Translations under genes and position numbers: made by a program
The notes under the pieces: generated by a model
What the model saw: only the letters and a program-made list of their open reading frames with translations
What the model was told of the DNA's origin: nothing
The model's database searches: none
Source: Clostridium sardiniense
GTDB taxonomy: Bacteria > Bacillota > Clostridia > Clostridiales > Clostridiaceae
Assembly: GCF_016907995.1 (NCBI RefSeq)
Contig: NZ_JAFBDA010000026.1
Location: 1-42,607 of the forward strand
Direction of reading: 5' to 3'
Length of the DNA: 42,607 nt
Shown here: one piece after another, positions 1 to 7,203 of the stretch
Layout of the letters: each line of letters begins with the position of its first letter
How positions within the stretch are numbered: the first letter of the stretch is position 1

Positions 1-90
1 GCGACCAAAGTCGAAGAGTGCCTACAACAACCAATACAGATCTATGAAAGCCGCTTCAACCCATGCAGACGCAAACGCCGAGTGACCTAA
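1..90 (+). CDS. 3' end of an unrecognised protein, cut by the window edge
   Basis: Reading from base 1, an open frame of 29 codons ends at TAA 88-90. The encoded tail is basic and cysteine-containing, ending in CRRKRRVT. I do not recognise the family. Base composition is close to half G+C, unlike the very AT-rich window, and it uses codons such as CGC, GTC, CTA and ACC that are rare elsewhere here. A transcription terminator follows directly, which supports a real gene end. It may belong to a recently acquired or mobile gene whose body lies outside the window; that is inference from composition only. Confidence 0.45.
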   Translation, partial: ATKVEECLQQPIQIYESRFNPCRRKRRVT

Positions 91-106
91 CTTTTAATGC
101 ATTTAT

Positions 107-142
107 AAAGGGTGATTTTATGAAAAATCACCCTTTGTTTAT
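107..142 (+). terminator. Rho-independent terminator
   Basis: Arms AAAGGGTGATTTT and AAAATCACCCTTT enclose a short loop and are followed by a T-rich stretch. It ends the partial gene at the window start. Confidence 0.75.
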
Positions 143-199
143 TAGTAGAAATATACTACATGCTTAAAATATTCTTATATTAAATAAAGGGGAAGAAAT

Positions 200-451
200 A
201 TGAAAGTAGTAGTAAAAGCACCCAGCATAAAGAAAAACATAAGTACTAGAATACTGGGAGGATTAATAAAGAAGTTAAAGTTACATATGAAAATGAGTAT
301 GTTGTTTTAGAAAAATATAAGAGCATCTATACTAAAACTTTGATTAGATATAACAGCAAAAATTATTGATAATAGTAATTTAGAACAAAATTATATTTTC
401 TGTAGAATGTGTGAAAGTAAATTAGCTTCTTCTTGCGGAAAAAAGTTATAG
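200..451 (+). pseudogene. Frame-broken small gene, family unknown
   Basis: An ATG at 200 sits behind a GGGGAAG ribosome site and encodes MKVVVKAPSIKKNISTRILGG before that frame ends at TAG 308-310. Coding-like sequence continues in two other overlapping frames: 268-369 (KEVKVTYENEYVVLEKYKS and onward) and 344-451 (ending FCRMCESKLASSCGKKL). The three segments are consecutive and similar in composition, which fits one gene of roughly 80 residues carrying two frameshifts. Alternatively only the 36-residue ORF 200-310 is translated. No function can be assigned. Confidence 0.4.
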
Positions 452-458
452 TAAAAAG

Positions 459-485
459 CCTAGAAATTCTACTAGGATTTTTTTA
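459..485. terminator. Bidirectional terminator between convergent remnants
   Basis: Arms CCTAG and CTAGG flank an AT-rich loop, with a T-run after it on the plus strand and CTTTTTAC on the minus strand. It lies where the plus-strand broken gene and the minus-strand HTH remnant converge. Confidence 0.55.
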
Positions 486-763
486 TGTATATATTAAAAT
501 AATATTTAGGTAAATTTAAATTACTTATTAATTTATATAAATATTGTTTATTCGGTATACGCTGATTAGATTCCCATATATATATATATAGTCATAATTC
601 CTACATTAGCCTTTTTAGCAAATTCATTATATGATAGTCCACTTTTAAGTCTTAAAAGCTTTATTTTATCACCTATAGTTTTATCAGAGTATATTGACAG
701 CAAAGATATTTTTTTTGATTCGAATATTTGGTTGAATGTTGTTCTTTTGTTCACACTGCACAT
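472..763 (-). pseudogene. XRE-type helix-turn-helix remnant, frameshifted in a (TA)n tract
   Basis: On the minus strand the ORF 763-566 encodes the start of an XRE (Cro/CI) DNA-binding domain: IGDKIKLLRLKSGLSYNEF, then AKKANVGIMTIY. The frame is lost in an alternating (TA)7 run at 576-590 and stops at once. In the adjacent frame the domain resumes as WESNQRIPNKQYLYKLISNL and continues to TAG at 472-474, just before the shared terminator. A tract of 5 or 8 TA units would restore one continuous reading; with 5 units the junction reads TIYIWE, the usual helix-3 ending of this domain. No ribosome site precedes ATG 763, which abuts the flavoprotein fragment, so the 5' part is probably also deleted. 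The complete gene may have been longer, with the HTH at its C-terminus. Confidence 0.6.
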
Positions 764-1258
764 GCTAAATTAATGACTACTTATTATCCATTAAAGAAAC
801 TTAGAAAAATAAAAGGATTAGAGAAAGCAAAATATGTTGATCCTTATGCTGGAAGCAAAGGCAATTCTATTAGATATCTTTCTGTAGCTCCTAGAAGTAA
901 TGATATGAGAGTAGATGGTGTTTCGAATCTATTATGTGGAGGAGAAAAATCAGGGCTTTTTGTTGGTCATACAGAAGCCATATGTACCGGAAGTTTAGCA
1001 GGTCATAATGCTGTAAGACAAGTTATGGGTATGCCACTCTTAATAATGCCAAGAAGTCTAGCAATAGGAGATATAATTGCATTTGCAAATGAAAAATCAA
1101 ATAGTAGAGAAGGTAGAAAGAATAGATATACATTTGCAGGTTCTGAATATTTTAAGAGAATGAAAGAACAAGGATTATATACTATAGATATTAACGAAAT
1201 AAAAGGTAAAATTAAAAAGCTTAATCTTGATAATATATTTGAACAAAGACTTTGCTAA
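728..1258 (+). pseudogene. 3' fragment of a GidA-like FAD-dependent oxidoreductase
   Basis: From about 767 the frame encodes the C-terminal third of a GidA/TrmFO-like flavoprotein, including GNSIRYLSVAPRSNDMR and the FAD-loop-like stretch GGEKSGLFVGHTEAICTGSL, then AGHNAVR. Members of this family are around 450 residues with an N-terminal GxGxxG Rossmann motif; here that region is absent and replaced by the antisense HTH remnant. The first dozen codons of the ORF do not look like the family. The reading frame itself is intact to TAA 1256-1258 and a terminator follows, so the fragment is probably the relic of a deletion that removed the 5' two thirds. Confidence 0.7.
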
Positions 1259-1264
1259 CGAATT

Positions 1265-1301
1265 AACCCCACTTAAAATAACATTTTAAGTGGGGTTTTT
1301 A
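1265..1301 (+). terminator. Rho-independent terminator
   Basis: AACCCCACTTAAAA pairs with TTTTAAGTGGGGTT and a T-run follows. It is the natural end of the truncated oxidoreductase gene. Confidence 0.85.
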
Positions 1302-1477
1302 TAATATTTATAAAAATAAAGTAAGTTGATAAAATTAAAAAATATAAATATTACAATGATTTGAAGCGGAAAATTATCTAGTTTAGTGCATAAGTTATCA
1401 ATTATTCCATAGTATATTTTTTTATTAGTAGAGAAAAATATATATGATAATAAAACTTTATATAAGGAGGAATTTAA

Positions 1478-1852
1478 ATGGGACACAGTAAAGTAGAAGA
1501 AAAAAATCACACAAACACAAATCATTTTTTTAAGTGGATTGTAAGATTAATTTTATTTACTATTGTTTTAGGAGTAACAGCATTTTTAACACCAGGATTC
1601 ACTATTGATGGGTTTTGGTCAGTTGTATTAGCAGCAGTTATAATTAGTATTGTAGATTATGTAATAGAGTTATTTATGGGTGTTGATGCATCACCTTTTG
1701 GAAAAGGCATAAAAGGATTTATTGTAGCAGCTATAATAATATATTTAACACAATTTTTAGTTCCACATATGAGTTCATCTATAATAGGAGCATTAATAGC
1801 AGCTTTAATAATTGGTATATTAGACGCAATAATACCTGGAAGAGTCATGTAG
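1478..1852 (+). CDS. Phage holin family (YvlD-like) membrane protein
   Basis: A 124-residue protein starts at ATG 1478 behind a strong AAGGAGG site. After a short charged head (residues 1-18) it is almost entirely hydrophobic, with about four membrane segments (roughly 20-38, 44-66, 78-96 and 100-118). It has the motifs LTPGFTIDGFWSVVLAAVII and KGIKGFIVAAIIIYL, typical of the 4-TMS family PF04020 (annotated 'phage holin superfamily IV', B. subtilis YvlD). Despite the name, this family is chromosomal and nothing phage-like lies nearby. It stands alone with its own terminator. The physiological role is unknown; an envelope-stress role is suggested for relatives. Confidence 0.8.
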   Translation: MGHSKVEEKNHTNTNHFFKWIVRLILFTIVLGVTAFLTPGFTIDGFWSVVLAAVIISIVDYVIELFMGVDASPFGKGIKGFIVAAIIIYLTQFLVPHMSSSIIGALIAALIIGILDAIIPGRVM

Positions 1853-1901
1853 TATAAAGAGTAAAAAATAATTTATCAACTAATAGAATTTAATAATTAA
1901 T

Positions 1902-1929
1902 AAAAGAGCCTATTAGGCTCTTTTATTTT
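1902..1929 (+). terminator. Rho-independent terminator
   Basis: AAAAGAGCCTA and TAGGCTCTTTT form a short stem followed by ATTTTA. It ends the YvlD-like gene. Confidence 0.8.
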
Positions 1930-2079
1930 AATATTTGATATAATAGCTTAAAAGAAATAGTCGTAAATAATTATTAAATAAGAAAAATAAATTACAATTA
2001 TTAAAAACTTATATTTGATAACAATTATATAATCAAGTTATAATATAATATATTTACAATTTAAAGGGGATGGATACAT

Positions 2080-2613
2080 ATGATAAATAAGGAAATAATC
2101 AGAGAGATGATACAAGAAGAATTAAACAAACCAATTAATTTAGATATAATTTATCATGATAAGAATATGCCTAAATTAGAGAAAATAGATAAAGGGAATT
2201 GGATAGACCTTAGAGTGATTATTGGTGGAAAGAAAAATGGAATAAAATTAACAGAAGAAGATTTTAAAGATGGAGTTTTAAAGTATAAGGAAGGAGATTC
2301 TATGATGCTATGCTTAGGAATATCTTTAAATCAACCAAAAGGGTATGAAATTAATATTGTACCTAGAAGTTCCACTTTTAAAAATTATGGATTGATTCAA
2401 ACTAATCACTATGGAGTAGGAGACGATACTTATATAGGAGATAAGGATATATACTATTATCCTTGTTATGCATTAAGAGATGGAGAAATTGCTTTATATG
2501 ATAGAGTATGTCAAATGAAAATAAATAAAGCTATGCCAGAATTAATAATTAATGAAAAAGATAGCTTTGGAAATGATAGTAGGGGAGGCTTTGGTAGCAC
2601 AGGAATTAAATAA
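2080..2613 (+). CDS. dut: dUTP diphosphatase (dUTPase)
   Basis: This protein hydrolyses dUTP to dUMP and pyrophosphate, keeping uracil out of DNA and supplying thymidylate synthesis. It is 177 residues, slightly long for a trimeric dUTPase. The five conserved motifs appear in order: WIDLRV (residues 41-46, catalytic-site Asp43), PRSS (95-98), GVGDDTYIGD (112-121), RVCQMKI (142-148) and the C-terminal glycine-rich arm RGGFGSTG (168-175) that closes over the nucleotide. Start ATG 2080 follows AAAGGGGATGG. The gene is monocistronic. Similar forms occur in clostridia and in their phages, but no phage genes flank it. Confidence 0.93.
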   Translation: MINKEIIREMIQEELNKPINLDIIYHDKNMPKLEKIDKGNWIDLRVIIGGKKNGIKLTEEDFKDGVLKYKEGDSMMLCLGISLNQPKGYEINIVPRSSTFKNYGLIQTNHYGVGDDTYIGDKDIYYYPCYALRDGEIALYDRVCQMKINKAMPELIINEKDSFGNDSRGGFGSTGIK

Positions 2614-2624
2614 CATATAAAAGC

Positions 2625-2783
2625 TTAAAATTTAGTGAATAAAACTACATCCATTTTAGCTTGATGTATCCATTATGGATGGTTCCTTTTATTATTTAAT
2701 TTGGCTGAGAACGTAATCTTATTTTAACAAGAGTAGGTTTTATTACGTAATATACCACTAGAATTTACATGAACCACTTTCAT
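2625..2783 (-). pseudogene. Degraded coding remnant with two in-frame stops
   Basis: On the minus strand a 53-codon frame beginning MKVVHVNSSGILRNKTYSC runs through two stop codons (codons 20 and 37) and ends ...NHP-stop-WIHQAKMDVVLFTKF-stop. The residue pattern looks protein-like rather than random AT-rich translation, suggesting an old gene or insertion-element fragment. There is no ribosome site. Family not recognised, and chance cannot be excluded. Confidence 0.25.
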
Positions 2784-2881
2784 ATTAATTGGTTTCCTAA
2801 ATACAATAAAAAATAAACATAATAAAAATTATGACACATATAATTATTAAAAAGTATTAATTTTTAGGAGATAATATTATT

Positions 2882-2971
2882 ATGGAATTATTTGTATTTA
2901 TTATAGCAGCTTCAATAGGATGTAGTTTAGCATTATATTACTTTAATAAAAATGATAGTAAGGCTAATTAA
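2882..2971 (+). CDS. 29-residue single-span membrane microprotein
   Basis: ATG 2882 lies behind a TTAGGAGAT ribosome site and opens a 29-codon frame, MELFVFIIAASIGCSLALYY then FNKNDSKAN. Residues 2-20 form one hydrophobic helix, followed by a short polar tail. A bidirectional terminator begins at the stop codon. The good start signal, membrane pattern and terminator argue for a real small gene. No function is known; small single-span proteins often modulate membrane complexes or act in sporulation, but nothing here decides that. Confidence 0.6.
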   Translation: MELFVFIIAASIGCSLALYYFNKNDSKAN

Positions 2972-3011
2972 ACATAAAAAAGACCATATAATATGGTCTT
3001 TTTTATGTTTA
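2970..3011. terminator. Bidirectional terminator
   Basis: A long symmetrical stem (AAACATAAAAAAGACCAT pairing with ATGGTCTTTTTTATGTTT) lies between the microprotein gene and the convergent capA-like gene. It has T-runs on both strands. Confidence 0.85.
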
Positions 3012-4247
3012 ATTAGGAAATGATTTAGTACCAACGAAATCATTTCCTAAAATATCTTTTGTACTATTAAGAGAACGCTCAGCTCTAATATAAGCATTAT
3101 CAGGAAGATTAAATTTAGTCTTATCTTTTATAGCAGCTTCGACAGGAACAATCATGTGGGTATATAGACCATTTCCTTTAGGTCTTCTGTATACCCAAGT
3201 TGGAATAATTGTATACTTATCTAAATATAATTTATTTTTCTTTAATCCTAATGTAAATCTAATTAATAGACCATCTTCAGTTAGAGAGTTTTTAATTTCT
3301 TCATAACATTGATTTGATAAGAAGTTACCTTGTGAATATATTACAAATGTTGAGTGATTGTTATTTGTAATTATTTCATATGGTTCAATAACATGAGGGT
3401 GGCTTCCAAGTACGATATCTACACCCATTTCATTCATCTTATTTGCAATTTCCTTTTGTGACTTATTAACTTTAGTACTGTACTCATCACCCCAATGGAA
3501 AGAACCTATAATAAACTCAACTCCTTCTTTTTTCATATCATCTATAGATGACTGAATACTTTTGTAAAGACTAGGAAGATCATCATAACTGAATGAATTT
3601 ACTAGTGGTTTTATTTCATTTGGTATTGGAATACTATTTATAGAATTTGCACCAGTCCTATAAGTATAAGCAAATAATCCAACTTTATGTCCATCAATAT
3701 CATAAATTATATAGTTTTTATCATCTTTATTAACTTTTACTCCAAGATTAATTAATCCATCATTAGTACTTTTTTTCATAGTACTTTTTAATCCTTTCGT
3801 ACCTTGATCAATTACATGATTAGATGCATAATTTATTACATCAAAGCCTGTATTTTTCAAAGCTTCTAAGAATTCATTTGGGGAATTAAAGGTAGGATAT
3901 CCTTCAGGTTTCCCACTGTTAACATTTCCTTCAAATACTCCTATACTTAAATTTGAATCTTTTATATAATTTTTCACATATTCAAAGCTTTTATCGAAAC
4001 TATAAGTACCATCATCTCTTTTTGCACCTGCAATTTGTGCATCATGAGTCATCATATTCCCTACAGAAGTTATCGTATATAGTTTTTCATTTTTATTAAG
4101 CTTAACTTCAAAGTTTTTGGTTTTATTTTTATAGAATATATTATAAATTCCATAAAATGATAATCCTAACATAATTATAATTCCAAATGAAAAGATAAAA
4201 TTTCTAGATGTTAAATATTTTTTCGAATGCTTACTCATTAATATCAC
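3009..4247 (-). CDS. CapA family protein (membrane-anchored, metallophosphatase-like fold)
   Basis: A 412-residue protein of the CapA/PgsA family (PF09587), named for poly-gamma-glutamate capsule synthesis. An N-terminal membrane anchor (about residues 17-38) is followed by an extracellular domain. Family motifs visible: VGNMMTHD (62-69), FEGNVN (105-110), NYASNHVIDQG (139-149), FHWGDEY (250-256), LGSHPHVIEPYE (280-291) and YSQGNF (304-309). GTG 4247 is the likely start: AAAGGA lies about 5 bases upstream, inside the end of the vanY-like gene, whereas ATG 4238 is further away. The two genes are 2 bases apart and so translationally coupled. No capB/capC ligase genes are present, so a role in cell-wall or polyanion metabolism is inferred, not shown. 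Confidence 0.88.
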   Translation of the reverse strand: MILMSKHSKKYLTSRNFIFSFGIIIMLGLSFYGIYNIFYKNKTKNFEVKLNKNEKLYTITSVGNMMTHDAQIAGAKRDDGTYSFDKSFEYVKNYIKDSNLSIGVFEGNVNSGKPEGYPTFNSPNEFLEALKNTGFDVINYASNHVIDQGTKGLKSTMKKSTNDGLINLGVKVNKDDKNYIIYDIDGHKVGLFAYTYRTGANSINSIPIPNEIKPLVNSFSYDDLPSLYKSIQSSIDDMKKEGVEFIIGSFHWGDEYSTKVNKSQKEIANKMNEMGVDIVLGSHPHVIEPYEIITNNNHSTFVIYSQGNFLSNQCYEEIKNSLTEDGLLIRFTLGLKKNKLYLDKYTIIPTWVYRRPKGNGLYTHMIVPVEAAIKDKTKFNLPDNAYIRAERSLNSTKDILGNDFVGTKSFPN

Positions 4248-4249
4248 TC

Positions 4250-5035
4250 TTATCCTTTGTTATTTAATTTATTTTTTAAAGAAGTAATTTCATCATCTAA
4301 TTTAGATAAATATTCTTCCAGACATAAATTGTTTTTCATTATATCTTCAGCAGCAATTTTCCCAACATATCTATAATGCCAAGGTTCGTATGCATATTTT
4401 GTTATTGAAACTTTATCTTTTGGATATCTTAATATAAATCCATACTTATAACAGTTATTTATAAGCCATTTAAAAGACTTTGTGTTTTCAAACTTAAAAT
4501 TTAAATCTTCAAATTCTGTACTTACTATATCCATTGAAAATCCAGTTTCATGCTCACTTGCACCAGGAGGAGCCGAGTACTTTAAAGTTTCAGTAATACC
4601 TTTTTTCTTTACATTAGAATTAAAAAGAATAACTTGTACATTATGTGCTCTAAATCCAGATGCTCCCATTAAATAAATTCCATCTTTTTTAGCAGCATCA
4701 AACATCTCATGGGCTTTAATAGCAACATTTTTATTTAATTTAGTAGTGGTTATGTATGATAAAAACGGCAATTTGCTTTCTACTATATCAGATGGTTTAT
4801 AAGATTCATTAAGAAGAGTATCTTTATTTACTAAAAAGACTTCTGGGTTACCTCTTTTTTCTTCTAATAATTTAATGCTATTTTTAATACTGATAGTTTT
4901 ATTTTCAGATTCTACTTTATCAATTTCATATAAGTATAGTTTGTATAATAAAACTGATGAAATTAAGAATAAAATAATAACTATTAACTTTAACTTGAAA
5001 TTTTTTATATTTACACTTCCCTTCAGTATAGGCAA
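4250..5035 (-). CDS. D-alanyl-D-alanine carboxypeptidase, VanY type
   Basis: The family (PF02557) trims the terminal D-Ala from peptidoglycan pentapeptides using a zinc site. The protein has an N-terminal anchor (about residues 13-33, numbered from the TTG) and an external domain with SGFRAHNVQ (126-134), PGASEHETGFSMDI (157-170; zinc ligands His162 and Asp169) and EPWHYRYVG (217-225; His220). The C-terminal 30 residues are a charged probable coiled coil. The start is unclear: TTG 5035 has no ribosome site, the good GAAGGGAAG site is at about 5017-5025, and the next in-frame start-like codon behind it is ATA at 5006-5008 (9-base spacing). It leads the operon with the CapA-like gene. Confidence 0.87.
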   Translation of the reverse strand: MPILKGSVNIKNFKLKLIVIILFLISSVLLYKLYLYEIDKVESENKTISIKNSIKLLEEKRGNPEVFLVNKDTLLNESYKPSDIVESKLPFLSYITTTKLNKNVAIKAHEMFDAAKKDGIYLMGASGFRAHNVQVILFNSNVKKKGITETLKYSAPPGASEHETGFSMDIVSTEFEDLNFKFENTKSFKWLINNCYKYGFILRYPKDKVSITKYAYEPWHYRYVGKIAAEDIMKNNLCLEEYLSKLDDEITSLKNKLNNKG

Positions 5036-5041
5036 AATAAA

Positions 5042-5070
5042 AATTCGGAAGCATTATACACCACCGAATT
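5042..5070 (-). promoter_or_regulatory. Probable vanY-capA promoter inside an inverted repeat
   Basis: On the minus strand TATAAT (plus-strand 5053-5058) forms a good -10 box about 20 bases upstream of the vanY-like ORF. It is enclosed by 7-bp inverted arms AATTCGG (5042-5048) and CCGAATT (5064-5070). A repressor dimer bound there would cover the -10 box. The -35 box is weak. Confidence 0.4.
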
Positions 5071-5128
5071 ATATACTTATTAATATATTAGGTATTTCAA
5101 TGTATATATTACTAGGATATTTTAACAA

Positions 5129-5164
5129 AAACAATAGAATATACCTAATTATATTCTATTGTTA
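5129..5164 (-). terminator. Perfect 14-bp inverted repeat, probable second minus-strand terminator
   Basis: AACAATAGAATATA (5130-5143) pairs exactly with TATATTCTATTGTT (5150-5163), and on the minus strand TTTTGTT follows. With the hairpin at 5223-5250 it makes a double terminator isolating the vanY promoter from the upstream gene. Confidence 0.5.
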
Positions 5165-5208
5165 AAATTTAATTAAAATAATTCACATATTATATAAAAA
5201 TTAATAGT

Positions 5209-5250
5209 GAAAATAATAATAAAAGAGGGTATACAAAAGTATACCCTCTT
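5209..5250 (-). terminator. Rho-independent terminator
   Basis: Perfect 12-bp arms AAGAGGGTATAC and GTATACCCTCTT with an AAAA loop, followed on the minus strand by a T-rich run. It ends the gene at 5257-5712. Confidence 0.85.
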
Positions 5251-5256
5251 ATAAAT

Positions 5257-5712
5257 TTACTTTGACTCTTCTAAAATATAATTAAGATTAGTTATATTAT
5301 CTTTACAATATTTTAAAAATTCAGCATTAAATTTATCCGATATTCCTGCAAAACAAATAAATTTATTTAAATTGCTAATTAGCTTTTCTTCTTCTAAAGT
5401 ACCATTAATAAAATCTCTGATACTATCTTTGCTAGTATCAAGCATATTCAGTATTTGTTTCATATTTTGGTAAATAACATTTTCTCTTCTTACGTATTTA
5501 CTTAGTACTTCTGTGTATATTGCGTAAGTAGATATGATACTAAATGAATCAGAATCAAGACTTTTTAAAGAGTTAAGATTTTTTACTTTGCAATAATTTA
5601 AAAAATTGATTAGTAAGTCAGTAATATTTTTCTCTTCCACCAGATGAGTGTAAATAACTCTTTCAACACAGTTTCTTTTGTTACAAATTTTTTTCATTTC
5701 AATGATATTCAT
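5257..5712 (-). CDS. Hypothetical helical cytoplasmic protein
   Basis: A 151-residue protein of unknown family, without signal peptide or membrane segment and rich in Lys, Asn, Ile and Leu, predicted mostly helical. Four cysteines occur, including CNKRNC near the N-terminus (residues 10-15) and YC near residues 41 and 135, but there is no clear metal motif. ATG 5712 follows AAAGGG at 8-base spacing. It is a single gene with its own terminator. I cannot assign a role. Confidence 0.7.
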   Translation of the reverse strand: MNIIEMKKICNKRNCVERVIYTHLVEEKNITDLLINFLNYCKVKNLNSLKSLDSDSFSIISTYAIYTEVLSKYVRRENVIYQNMKQILNMLDTSKDSIRDFINGTLEEEKLISNLNKFICFAGISDKFNAEFLKYCKDNITNLNYILEESK

Positions 5713-5902
5713 AATATCAACCCTTTCTTTTTGTAATGACCCAATAACTTCTCTTTTGTATATTAATTTAATTCTACACTTTTTTAATAATTCCTCCTAT
5801 AAATAGAAATAAATGTAATATATATTATATTTTATTATAAAAGAATAAATATATAATTTATGGAAAATATATATTTATAAGTTAAAATAAAGGGTGGCGA
5901 GA

Positions 5903-6445
5903 ATGAAAAATAATATAACAAAAACATTAATAATAATAATTTTGGCAATATTGTTTGGAATTTGTATTTCAAATTTACTAATTCATGTAAATGATAAGGA
6001 TACAAGTGTTTCTGGTAATTATAATAATTGGAATAAAATAAAAATAACTGAATTTAATAATAACTCATATTCTAAAATAAATGATACAAATTTATTATCA
6101 TTAGAAATAGTAAAATTTAATAAATTAAATTATAATTATAAAGGATATGATGATAAAGAAATTTCTGTAATTGGAACATTAGATTCAGTAGGTGAAAATA
6201 TCTGGGCTGGATATGTAAATAACAGTTTATATGGAATATCATATTGTAAAATTAATATCAACAATAAAGAAATAATAGAAACCCGTACGAGGTTAGAGTC
6301 TAATTGTGGTAGTATAGCATATTTTAATAAATCTAATGAAAAAATAACTGAAAATAAGACTTATAATATAGTAAATAAAACATATACTACGAATTTAAAT
6401 GAAAAAGATAAAGCCAATAAGATATCTAGCATTTCAATTGAATAA
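5903..6445 (+). CDS. Hypothetical exported, membrane-anchored protein
   Basis: A 180-residue protein beginning MKNNITKTLIIIILAILFG. ATG 5903 is chosen because AAAGGGTGG lies 5 bases upstream; an in-frame GTG at 5894 is inside that ribosome site. Residues 8-28 form one membrane segment and the remainder is a polar, asparagine-rich external domain with two cysteines (SYCK and SNCG) that could form a disulfide. No lipobox is seen. The family is not recognised. Transcribed alone towards a terminator. Confidence 0.65.
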   Translation: MKNNITKTLIIIILAILFGICISNLLIHVNDKDTSVSGNYNNWNKIKITEFNNNSYSKINDTNLLSLEIVKFNKLNYNYKGYDDKEISVIGTLDSVGENIWAGYVNNSLYGISYCKININNKEIIETRTRLESNCGSIAYFNKSNEKITENKTYNIVNKTYTTNLNEKDKANKISSISIE

Positions 6446-6459
6446 TTATTTATCATGAA

Positions 6460-6488
6460 GAAGAATCAATACCACTGGTTCTTTTTCG
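6460..6488 (+). terminator. Weak Rho-independent terminator
   Basis: AAGAATCA pairs with TGGTTCTT (one G-U pair) across an ATACCAC loop and is followed by TTTCG. Confidence 0.5.
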
Positions 6489-6552
6489 TAATAAAAGCAC
6501 ATTTTATTGAGTATTATTTAAATATATAACTAGTAAGGTGTGTGAATAATAA

Positions 6553-7167
6553 ATGAGTGAAATTATAGATTGGTTAATAACATTTACAGAATCTATGGGA
6601 TATATTGGGATATTAATAGTTGTAGCTTTAGAATATGCATGTTTTCCTATGTCAAGTGAGATATTATTACCTCTAATAGGTATGTTAGTTTATAAAGGTG
6701 AATTAAACTATTTATTAGTTGTTATAACTTCAATTTTAGCAGGAATAATAGGCTCAACCATATGTTATTTTGTAGGATTTATTGGAGGAGGGCCGTTATT
6801 AAATTATAGCAAACTGAAATTTCCTAAAACTAGAAGAGTAATTAATTCTTTGAATAGATGGTTTAATAGATATGGAAAAATAGCTGTACTTATAGCTAGA
6901 GTTGTTCCAATAACAAGAACATATGTTTCCATACTTGCTGGAGCACAAAAATTAAATTACTTAACATTTATAGCATACTCATCTATTGGAATTGCTTTTT
7001 GGAATACAGTCTTGATTCTTATAGGTTATTTTTTAGGAGATAATTTTGAATTAATAACTATATTATTAAAGAAATATTCAAATATAATAGTACTTTTAAT
7101 AATAATTATTATATTTATCCGCCATAAAATCAAAAATAAAAAAAGAAGAGTTATTGCTAAATTATAA
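6553..7167 (+). CDS. DedA family membrane protein (VTT domain)
   Basis: A 204-residue integral membrane protein of the DedA/VTT family. Its members are linked to membrane homeostasis, and bacterial relatives act as undecaprenyl-phosphate or phospholipid flippases. Typical features are EYACFPMSSEILLPLIG (residues 27-43, re-entrant loop with its acidic residue), the conserved arginine stretch LIARVVPITRTYVSILAG (about 113-130) and four to five hydrophobic spans. It ends in a basic tail. Start ATG 6553 follows AAGGTGTGTG. Monocistronic, with a terminator just downstream. The substrate of this copy is not deducible. Confidence 0.88.
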   Translation: MSEIIDWLITFTESMGYIGILIVVALEYACFPMSSEILLPLIGMLVYKGELNYLLVVITSILAGIIGSTICYFVGFIGGGPLLNYSKLKFPKTRRVINSLNRWFNRYGKIAVLIARVVPITRTYVSILAGAQKLNYLTFIAYSSIGIAFWNTVLILIGYFLGDNFELITILLKKYSNIIVLLIIIIIFIRHKIKNKKRRVIAKL

Positions 7168-7171
7168 TAAA

Positions 7172-7203
7172 AAATAACCTGCATTTATACAGGTTATTTT
7201 TTA
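7172..7203. terminator. Terminator between convergent genes
   Basis: AAATAACCTG pairs with CAGGTTATTT, followed by TTTA on the plus strand. It separates the DedA gene from the minus-strand zinc-ribbon gene. Confidence 0.8.

Noticed and set aside
1657..1848. Minus-strand ORF inside the YvlD-like gene
   Set aside because: It is an antisense shadow of a convincing gene, lacks a ribosome site and matches no family.
1478..2613. Holin-like gene next to dUTPase as a prophage remnant
   Set aside because: The holin-family name is misleading for this chromosomal family, each gene has its own terminator, and no other phage genes are present.
2711..2747. ACGTAAT/ATTACGT inverted repeat
   Set aside because: Seven-base arms with a long loop inside a decayed region and no adjacent promoter; could be chance.
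4875..5165. Plus-strand 96-codon ORF across the vanY promoter
   Set aside because: It overlaps the vanY-like gene antisense and two minus-strand terminators; no start signal.
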